The notes beneath the pieces were generated by a model. That model was given only the letters and a program-made list of their open reading frames with translations. It was not told the origin of the DNA and ran no database searches. A DNA stretch of 64,000 nucleotides from Heterostelium album PN500 (lineage: Eukaryota > Evosea > Eumycetozoa > Acytosteliales > Acytosteliaceae): assembly GCF_000004825.1 (NCBI RefSeq), contig NW_008805064.1, positions 1,302,001 to 1,366,000 on the forward strand, written 5' to 3'. The translations under genes and the position numbers were made by a program. This document shows, piece by piece, positions 53,478 to 62,600 of this stretch; the first letter of the stretch is position 1; each line of letters begins with the position of its first letter.

Positions 53478-53542
53478 AAAATTTTTATATGGGGGTTAAT
53501 ATGGGAAGAAAAAAAATTAATGCGAACCCCATATAAAAATTT
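53478..53542. repeat. AT-rich inverted repeat with ATATGGGG arms
   Basis: AAATTTTTATATGGGGGTT (53478-53496) faces AACCCCATATAAAAATTT (53525-53542), an almost perfect 18-bp inverted repeat with a 28-nt loop. It could be a small hairpin element or the remains of one. Confidence 0.7.
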
Positions 53543-54390
53543 CGTGAACTGGGACTTCAAATTTTTCATTTTTTTTGGCAACTCATCTGGCACGATTTTT
53601 TTTATATGGACCACGCAATTTTTTTATTTTCTTTATTTTTATTAATATTTTAATTAACAATTATTTGTTTCAAAAAATAAATATACCTATATGGTTTTAC
53701 GTTGTATTTTAAATGTTTTAACTAATAATATTGTCAAGTAAAACAGAGGAAAAAAAGAGTAAAGAGCTTGATCAAAAAAGTTTAGCCATTAAAACAAAAA
53801 GGATTGGTTTTGGTTAACTAATTGTAAGTAGTAATATCACAGATCACAATATATAGAGTGTAAATAAGAATGAATAGTCATTTATATGATGTAAAAATGA
53901 TATTTAAATAGAGATTCAAATGGGTGGCGTGGATTGAGCATGTACTATAATAAAACACAGATATAAAGATAGAAATTACGATAGTCACATATATAAAGTG
54001 AATATCATCATAGTCATGGACTAAGAAAAGGTGGTATTTATGGAGATACGATGATAACACATATATATAGGTCAAAGTGAATAAAGAGAAATGAGTGATT
54101 TAAATGCATCAAAAATATCTTATAAATAAGTATATTTCAGTCATAGATTTCAACTTAAATCATTCTTTACTAATCAATGTGATGTACTATAGAACATAGA
54201 ATCGAAATTAATGATGCCAAATCAATTCTTTGGTGGCCTGTGACCCATGCAGATCGATAGTTTAGATAGTTATAATTAGATTGCTCATTTAATTCGCTTA
54301 TTGGGTTATCCTATACTTTAAGCAACAATACACATACTATATATTAGTATTTAATTTAGTTCCAATACGTCATATTCCTAGTATTTGGAT

Positions 54391-54453
54391 TTTGGTGTGG
54401 CTACAGCGCGCCAGTGCGCGCGGCGTCACGGCCACAGCCAATACCCAACTTTT
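54391..54453. repeat. GC-rich imperfect hairpin
   Basis: The core GCGCGC-CAGT-GCGCGC (54406-54421) is a perfect 6-bp stem with a 4-nt loop. Flanks TTGGTGTGGCT and AGCCAATACCCAA extend it imperfectly. It is a second GC island in the same gene-poor stretch. Confidence 0.7.
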
Positions 54454-54790
54454 TTAAACTTCAATAAAATTTAATATAGTTTTAATATGTTATTGATCTA
54501 CTCATCTATACCTTATGTTTTTAATTTCATTAAAAAAAATAGAGCGTTTGATGGTACATGTATCATAAAATGTTGTTCGCCGTTTACTCATTTTGCAAAG
54601 TTGGTGGCGATATAAAAATTTCAAAAATTTGTGCAGAAGTCGAAAATTCGGATTTTTTTAAAGGTGATAGAGTAGTTACAACTGTTGGCTGGGCAACTGG
54701 TATGTTAATAAATAAAATCAAGAAATAGTTGTTGAGTAGAAAACCAATACTGATGACAAATTTAGTTCTTGGCGTTAGAGATAATCATTT

Positions 54791-56579
54791 ATGGTATCAG
54801 GCAGATTGATTGAAGTATTATGTCAGAAACAATTATTCAGATATATCATTCGATCATATGATACCTATGCCTATAGAAAAGGTAAGTTTTCTGAGCAATC
54901 TAAACGTGGTTCGATAGTTTTCAATCTTGGAAGTTGGTGGCGATTCACCTACAATGAGGTGTTCTCTGTCGATTGGGTGTTGAGGAAACACCATTTCGGA
55001 CTGCTAGCAGACAAACTGAAGCGTGAACCTCACAAGCTTTTCTACCCGGATTTATTTACCATGAATTTACTCAATAGCATCGATATAATTCCATTCGATG
55101 TCTTTAAGCATCTCTTTAGAATCTATGGTGATTCGATTGTGTGCGATCACTTCTATAATCCACTGGTTCAGAATGCATTTCTTTTTGGTCGTAAAGACAT
55201 TGTTGAGCATATACAGAGAGCATACCGACCAAGTTATTTAGAAAGTCAGTGAGTGTTGCAGAGGTATCGTTCGTCAATGCTGAATAACAATCATTTGGAG
55301 TTGGTACAGTTTTGTGTTGACAATTTCGATGGTATACTTCACAAGCAGGTGAAGTTGGAACCCGTTAAGAAAACATTGGCAACGGCTTGATATCTTTCAA
55401 CTCTAAAGATGGAGCTGCTAATGAGCTATATCGGTAGTGTTCGACCCCTGCGATATTTGATCAAGTTTGGTGATGTTTCACTGTTCCAGACAATAATAGA
55501 GTCAAGCTTTGCATAAATACTTTTACAAAAAATGTATTTTTCGTCGCTTGTCGTTGCCATCGAAAAGATATTCTACAAAGATCTCAACAGTGATGATTCC
55601 TTTACACCCACTGCCAAACATTTACAGCTGTTAGAGTTGATATTATCACAACACTTTGGAATAAAATGGGAGAACAAACATTTAAACAAGATCGAGGGTG
55701 TACCAGATTCACTACAGTATCTCATAGATATCTATCATCTAAAGATAGATGTAATCGATAGTCATCCAGGAGTTACGAGAATCAAGAAAGTAACCACTGT
55801 CTATTTAGAAAATCTTTCTTTAAGTTTCTTACGATTAGCAACAATCGGTTGTTAAATAGACAACTGACAGAGTACATTATCAATAATAGTTTTGAATCAA
55901 TCTATAATCATGGTAGTTCAGAGTTAATTAGATTGGTAAATAATATTAGATCGTTGGATATCAATGGAGGCACGAAGAAACCTTCTTCTATCAGTGTAAC
56001 TAGTCATCATACAAAAGAGATAATAGAAATAATCAAAGAGTTTCATCATCCAAGAAGAATATCGTGGGTGCTGGCAGATACGATGGTTTGGGAATTAGCT
56101 ACCTGTTAAAGACATTCAATATTATTCCAAGTATGAAAACCAACAAGTATGCTCTTAGCAAGTCATTGTTTAGGCGTGATCTCTTTGAGTTTGGTAACTT
56201 GGTCACACCGGAAAGACATCTAAAGCTATCGAGTAACATCGAGATATTCAAGAGTTCGCTACCATCATTACAGTCACTTCAGTATATACAATCGATCAAC
56301 TCTGACTTTACAAATATTGCATTTCAATCGGTAGATCAATGGACCAAACTAGAAACACTGCAATTCTACTTGGTGCACTGTTCGAAAACCATAGGTAATA
56401 CCTACTATCGATTCTTGATTCGTGCGATGTTAGACGCTGTTGCGTGTGGTCGTCTGGATTTGGTGAGATGTCTCGATCATGTTCAACCGGTTGTTATCGC
56501 TAAACACTCAGCCTCTGGAGATAGCGATTCAATACAACCGCTACAATGTAGCAGAGTTTATCATCACTCAAAAGATTGA
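54791..56579 (+). pseudogene. Decayed gene of a dictyostelid multi-copy family
   Basis: Reads as one protein of about 590 residues broken into pieces. In the first frame it runs from MVSGRLIEVLCQKQLF through NEVFSVDWVLRKHHFGLLAD and FYNPLVQNAFLFGRKDIVEH. It then continues past three in-frame stops (near 55250, 55388 and 55514) and two frame changes (near 55850 and 56080-56110). The text between breaks keeps protein-like composition and codon use, so the decay looks recent. Motifs such as FGRKDIVEHIQRAYR and DAVACGRLDLVRCLDH are ankyrin-like helix pairs of the kind seen in large dictyostelid families. It is a host gene, not a mobile element. No function can be given. Confidence 0.7.
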
Positions 56580-56658
56580 CAGTCAAACACATCTTTTCTA
56601 AGATAATAACTTTAGTTTATATTATTATTTGTAGTTTAATAAAAATAAAATAATAATA

Positions 56659-57048
56659 TTAAAAGACAATTATTTTTTTTATTAACTTTTTTGAATTGAC
56701 CTCTATGATTAACGGTGTTTCAAGTTTGTATTGTAGTATCACGGTTAGACACGAGAATTTGAATTTGGCGACGGCATCTCTCTCTAACATTCCTATCGAG
56801 TGATTACCTTGCATGATTCTTGGGTGTTGTTGGTGTTTGATGATGTATTCAAGCATCTCGCCACGATCATAGTGATGACAGTTGACCAGATCATACTTAG
56901 ATGTTCTAATATGATCTATCTGATTTTGAAAGAAGCCTAATATTTTTTTAGAGATAATAATATCTAGAATTAAATTGCAATTTAATCGTTGATTTCTAGT
57001 TTTATAATATCTAATGCTAATGGATATCCTGTTTTGAATAAAAATCAA
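56659..57048 (-). pseudogene. Fragment related to an ankyrin-like family gene
   Basis: 129-codon open frame, convergent with the pseudogene at 54791. The middle part (YDLVNCHHYDRGEMLEYIIK) and the stretch before and after it look like one or two ankyrin-like units of the same sort of family. The start MIFIQNRISISIRYYK reads like AT-rich non-coding sequence. Probably a truncated remnant; a short real gene cannot be excluded. Confidence 0.45.
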
Positions 57049-57373
57049 AAAGATAGTAACTTCCTCTATGACATTACTGGTAATGTCGTGATATATTAAA
57101 TCAACAAATTAAACATAATGAATTGAAATTTAAAGAAAAATAATCAAACAGTATTTTCATGATGAATGATTTTTTATCAAAAAAAAAAAAAAAAACATAT
57201 TACAATCGTGTGTGTTTGTTGTATAGTAATTCCTAATTTTATATCAAAGTTGTAAGTATTATATTTATATGTTTTTATGTATATTATAATATGATATTAT
57301 TACCATTGTAAAATAACAAAGAAGAAGATCTTGATACAGACAAATTATTGTCTATTTATTTTATTATTTATTA
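57049..57373. other. Intergenic, AT-rich
   Basis: Spacer of about 325 bp with A and T runs. Nothing was recognised. Confidence 0.5.
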
Positions 57374-58002
57374 TTATGATGAGGCTGTTGTTTCTAAAGC
57401 ACATAATTTTTGGAATTTATCTTGAAGTAAGTTTCTTAAGTTTATCAAATATTTATTTTCTCTTATAAAAGGCAAAATGAAACAATCTATTGTAATACTT
57501 TATTAAACCAATTAAATTAATAAAAAAAATTTATATTAATATAATAACAAACATACTTGTCCAAGATATCTTTCATAGTTGTTTTTTGAGAACAATCTAT
57601 TTCCATATTATACTAAAGTTCTAATTAATATTTAATTGTAAAAACAAATTTTTAGTTTATATTTACGTTTGATTTTTCTAGGTACTCTTCTAAAAACTCA
57701 AAAACTCTATTATAATCTATTGTATTATATTCTCTATAATTTTTTAATATTAAATTTGAGTGATTTGAAAGTTTATTTCTTTTTAAAAAATTTGAAATTT
57801 CTTCTGGAATTGTATTTAGATCAAAGTTGATGAGTTGATTGGTTGTAATTTTAAATTTTTTATAAATATAATTGATATGTTGAGAGAAAACAAAACTATA
57901 AATTGTTTTATAGTTACTAATAGAAATTAAAATATTTTTAATATCTGTATTAGTATCTGGTAAAGATGTTTGAATAGTAGTTTGTTCTGATATAAAATTC
58001 AT
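57374..58002 (-). CDS. Small hypothetical protein, three exons
   Basis: The 116-codon open frame ending NVNIN is extended by splicing. Exon 1 ends after LEEYLEKSN at a GTAAAT donor, a second exon encodes YNMEIDCSQKTTMKDILD, and a third encodes NITIDCFILPFIRENKY, then LINLRNLLQDKFQKLCALET, ending at the TAA at 57374-57376. The phases agree at both joins, giving roughly 180 residues. The protein is helical, charged, and without a signal peptide or membrane segment. The FLEEYLEKS and INLRNLLQDKF segments look like amphipathic helices, perhaps from a small complex subunit. I do not recognise the family. Confidence 0.55.
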
Positions 58003-58287
58003 GATTAAAATTTAATATTTGATAAAGTTAAAAATATAAAAAAGAAGAAGTAATTTTAAATTGAATAAATTCTTTACTTTTAATCAAAAAATTAATTAAT
58101 AAAAATAGAATCTTTTTAAATATTTAATTTAAAATTACTTCTTGTTTAGATAATCAAATTTTTTTTTTACAAAAAAGTTGATGTTTGTTTTTCTAAATGA
58201 AAAATATAGTGATTTTTTTAAAATACAATACTGTGAAAAATATAGTCTGTGCATCAAAGATTGCAAACTTTTTCTTATCCTTAAGGA

Positions 58288-58473
58288 TTAATGATCTTGA
58301 TTATTTTTTTCACCACTTTTTATGATAATAAAAACTATACATATCAATGCTTGTAAACATATTGTTATTATTAGTGCTAGTGGTTCTGCACATGACTGAG
58401 GTCTAGGCGCGTTGGTTGCACATTGTATACACTGAAACGATGCTAGACAACCAGAACTATCGTAGGCAGACAT
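58288..58473 (-). CDS. Tiny Cys-rich membrane peptide, candidate
   Basis: 61 codons. The N-terminal half has five cysteines (SSGCLASFQCIQCATNAPR, then SC), followed by one clear membrane helix (LALIITICLQALICIVFIII) and a charged tail (KSGEKNNQDH). This layout would suit a tail-anchored or type III membrane protein with an outward Cys cluster, or the final exon of a longer gene whose upstream part I cannot find. Composition is more coding-like than its AT-rich flanks. Confidence 0.4.
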   Translation of the reverse strand: MSAYDSSGCLASFQCIQCATNAPRPQSCAEPLALIITICLQALICIVFIIIKSGEKNNQDH

Positions 58474-59107
58474 CTCTACAGTCTAAAATCCATTGTTCTA
58501 CTACAACAGGTCAGTGAACAACTGAAAGATCTATTCCTTTTCAATCAATCTATGACTACATTTGCTAGTTTATCGGTGATACATCTTTTGTATCGATAAC
58601 CTGAATTGTGGTCATAGTCTAGTAACCTTTATTACTATTCATCAATATCTTTGTTTTTTGTTGATAAATATTCAAATAATCATAAAATTATAACTATATT
58701 TTAGAAAAATGAATCAAGATGTCTGTTTTCTGTTGGTTTTGTTCAAAAAAAAAAAAAAATTTTGATTATCTTTCAATTTTTTTAAAAACTAATCATTTGT
58801 TTTTGAATTAAATAGCAATGAGGGATTCAAACAATATATATTTAGAATGTTTTTTTAATTTAAAATAAAATGGTAGGAATGATATATTTTTAGAAATATA
58901 ATTCAATTCTTGGTAAAGTGAAACTTTGAAATCACAGTTTTCAACCTGCAAACAATTTTAATATGGAGAACAATTGATTGTTTTTTAATTTACTTTTTTT
59001 TCTCAACAACAATTACATCTTTCAAATTTATTATACAGTTATTATTTTTGTTTATCTATTCTATATCTAATATTATTATTTGTTTTTAATTATAATTTTT
59101 TGTAACC
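58474..59107. other. Upstream region of the Fanzor-like gene
   Basis: About 630 bp. The first 150 bp is of mixed composition; the rest is AT-rich with T runs, typical promoter sequence. I looked for terminal inverted repeats or a transposon end here and found none by eye. Confidence 0.5.
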
Positions 59108-59549
59108 ATGGTCAATCCTACAGATTTAATTAGAAAAGATATAATCATGGATAGTGGAAGACAATTTTTCACCAACACATTAAATAATTTAGAGAATATT
59201 TACAAAAGATTTTCCAATAACTCCTCTTCTTACTTGAAAATAAAAGATTGGGAGGAAGAGAATAATAACAACATTGATACTTTATCAAAATACAATATAT
59301 CAATAAGTGAATATCAACAACATAATAGAATAAAATCAACAATAGAAAAATTAAAAAAAACAAAATCAACAGATATTAGAATAACAGAACATCTATCAAC
59401 TATTTCAGATTTGTATAATGATTCTGAAACGATTAGTAAGTATTACTCTAACAATAAAAAAATTATTGATTTTAATTTGAATATTAATATATTCCTATAG
59501 TATCAAATAATATTTTGTTTAGTTTTTATAAGAATACTAAAAAAAGAAG

Positions 59550-59605
<56 letters not shown>

Positions 59606-62600
59606 TCAATTGGACCTGGTGACTCGGAAATGATCGATATTTCAGTCACACCAACTCCAGTGCCAGTTACACCAACTCCAGTTACACCAACTCCAGTGCC
59701 AGTTACACCAACTCCAGTTACACCAACTCCAGTGCCAGTAACCCAGAACTCAATTCCAGTCCACGAAACCTTGGAAACAACCCCAGATCCTCACCAATAT
59801 CTGTGGATGGTTGGATTACCTTTAGTGATCATTCACCCACTCACAGAAGATCGGCATTTAGAAGATTTTTGTAATTATATTAATATAACTTCCACCGAGA
59901 CTCAGATAGATATTAATAATATAAAGAATAATTTATATTATATTTTTAAAAAATCAAAATCTTATTCAAATAGTTTTGATAAATCATCATATTATACATT
60001 ATCACCATCTTCACCACCATCATCATCATCATCATCTACTCCCACTACTACTACCACAACCACTACAACTACCACTACCACAACCACTACTACTACACCA
60101 CAAACAACATCATTTGACGAATATTATCTTATCAATAATTTTTTGAACAAAACAAACATCAAATCATCCGATATATCTTTATCTATTACTTTACTCAAAT
60201 CATTTTGTAATTTTGTCAAAGAATCAATCTCAAATACACCACTAACTTCAAAGTTCTCAGTCACATTGGAAAATTATATTAAATATTTATCATCAAATGT
60301 TATCTCTGAAGATTATTTCTATACTATTCAAAAACATGTTTTTACATTTCATTTGTTTTTGAAAATCTATAATATTCTATCAAAGAGTAAGGTTGATAAA
60401 GCGAAAAAATCTTTAAATAGTGACGGTAAGTTTAAACTTTTTTATTAATTTATTAAATTTTAAATAATTAATATATTTTTTTTTTATTCTGTCTAAAGCA
60501 TTTATTTTATCACTTTTTGATATTTCAAAAAAACCTCTGGATGTTTTACAATCTATAAATGCTCCTGATAGCAAGTTCTTTTTCAAACCATCCGTTAAAT
60601 TCCAACGCTTCCCAGATCCGTTCGTTGCAGCATCTCTGCAACCTCATTTTATTCTTATTGACGATTTACTTAGTAAACATCTCAATAAATTGACTGGGGT
60701 ATATAGCACTCAAGACCGATATGTGGATAGACTTCGCAAGATATTTCCAGACCTGGATTATCGAAACCTATTTCACAACCATTCATTAAAACCATCGGTC
60801 CCAACACCAGACATATCAATAAAAGAAGCTGTCTCCATCGAAACTCTCCGATCGATTATATCAAAAGAGGAGCTAGAATTGAAAAAACCAACTGCCGATG
60901 AAATAAACCAATTTAAAAAACAGCGTCTCTGTCCAAGACACCTAAAACCTATGGAGGAATGCTCTCAGACTTGTAAAGATGAATTCCAAGGATACCAATG
61001 GGCAGTCGATCTATTTTCTGAAGGATTTTTCAGTAAATCAAAAGATTTAGCAAAGTTGTGGCCGAAATATAGATCAACTTATATAGACGATATCAAGATT
61101 CAATTCAAGGAACCACAAGTTCACGACATTAAATTTTCCACCAAACAACCAACTCCTGAACCAACAACATCCAATCTCGAGAATCAAGATATTCCAACAC
61201 AATTTGCAAATACACCAGCCGTTGTAAGTTGTGATAGTAATCTACTTCCCATCAAAGTTACAGACCATAAAGATATCATGGTAGTTATGTCAGATCCAAT
61301 TTCATCGATGCACTTGGCTTTTAATAGAGAGGACAATGATCTATGTAAAACGTTTGCCAATCTTTTTAAAGCATTTGGAATCAAAAAACCAAGTGCAATG
61401 CCAACAGACAAACCAAGTGCCATGTCGATAGACTCTCCTGCCATCTCTACAAACGACAATCCAAGTGTCAAGCCATCAGAGAAACCAAGTACCTTGCCAA
61501 TAGACAGTCCAAGTGCCAGACCAACAGACAAACCAAGTACCTTGCCAATAGACAATCCAAGTACCATGTCAATAGACAAACCAAGTGCCATGTCAATAGA
61601 CAAACCATGTGCCATGTCAATAGACAAACCAAGTGCCTTGCCAATAGACAGTCCAAGTGCCATGTCTATAGACAAACCAAGTGCCTTGCCAACAGACAAA
61701 CCAAGTGCCTTGCCAACAGACAAACCAAGTGCCTTGCCAACATACAAACCAAGTGCCATGTCAATAGACAAACCAAGTGCCATGTCAATAGACAAACCAA
61801 GTGCCATGCCAATAGACAAACCATGTGCCATGCCAATAGACAGTCCAAGTGCCATGTCTATAGACAAACCAAGTGCCTTGCCAACAGACAAACCAAGTGC
61901 CATGCCAACATACAAACCAAGTGCCATGTCAATAGACTCTCCTACCATCCCTCCAACCGACTCACCTCCTACTAATTATTCTAAACAATCCATAAAAAGG
62001 AAGAAACCTGAACTGTCAATAGACTCTCCTACCATCCCTCCAACCGAATCTCCTACCGACTCTCTATCTGTGACTCCCACCGGTAAACCTCTTGCTCAAA
62101 CTAAACAATCCAAGAAAAGTAAGAAACAAGCTGGCAAACCTTCCGAGAACACTCCGAATAAGAAACAAAAAGCCAAACAACCAGCCAAACAACCAGCCAA
62201 AGTGAAAAGGGTATATGACAAAAGAGTCAGCCCCAAGAAGATGGTTAAAGAGGTACAATTTAAGCTTCCCATCGGCACAACCATCTCAATGACAGATATA
62301 TATCCACAGATTAACCTGTCTGAACTTTCCATTCCATCGGAAGAAGAGGAAAATATTAATCAATGGGTTGACACAATAATGGTTGGTGAACACAAAATAT
62401 ATCTCCTATGTGGACTCAACGCCCAAGTCCTGTTTTTAAATCGTGCAGCCACCCAATACGAAGTGTTTAACATCACCGATGAGATTAAATCGAGTGTACC
62501 GATCCTGCTTATCAAAACACCAAACTATTATTCAGTTGCAATATGTTTATCTCACCCATCGCGTCCGGACTTTAGCAAGTGGGTGACTGAAGCTATTGAA

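Larger units (their letters stand above)
52194..54790. other. Long gene-poor region with GC-rich inverted repeats
   Basis: About 2.6 kb without an acceptable gene. The left kilobase is the AT-rich upstream region of rad6. From 53120 to 54450 there are isolated GC-rich inverted repeats (listed separately) in otherwise AT-rich DNA. The open frame at 53373-53645 is Phe/Lys-rich noise over T and A runs. Short stretches near 54560-54780 (GTTGTTCGCCGTTTACTC) look more balanced in composition and may be the decayed 5' part of the following pseudogene. Confidence 0.55.

Noticed and set aside
53373-53645. 90-codon open frame and its antisense partner
   Set aside because: Built of A and T runs (poly-Lys, poly-Phe) and overlapping an inverted repeat; no coding texture.
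61184-61948. 254-codon minus-strand open frame and other frames across the octapeptide array
   Set aside because: A 24-bp repeat is open in other frames by construction; the plus-strand frame continues smoothly into the nuclease domain and has the splice sites.
61386-61961. Possible CRISPR array (regular 24-bp periodicity)
   Set aside because: The units abut with no unique spacers and code for a protein repeat; this is a minisatellite in a eukaryotic gene.
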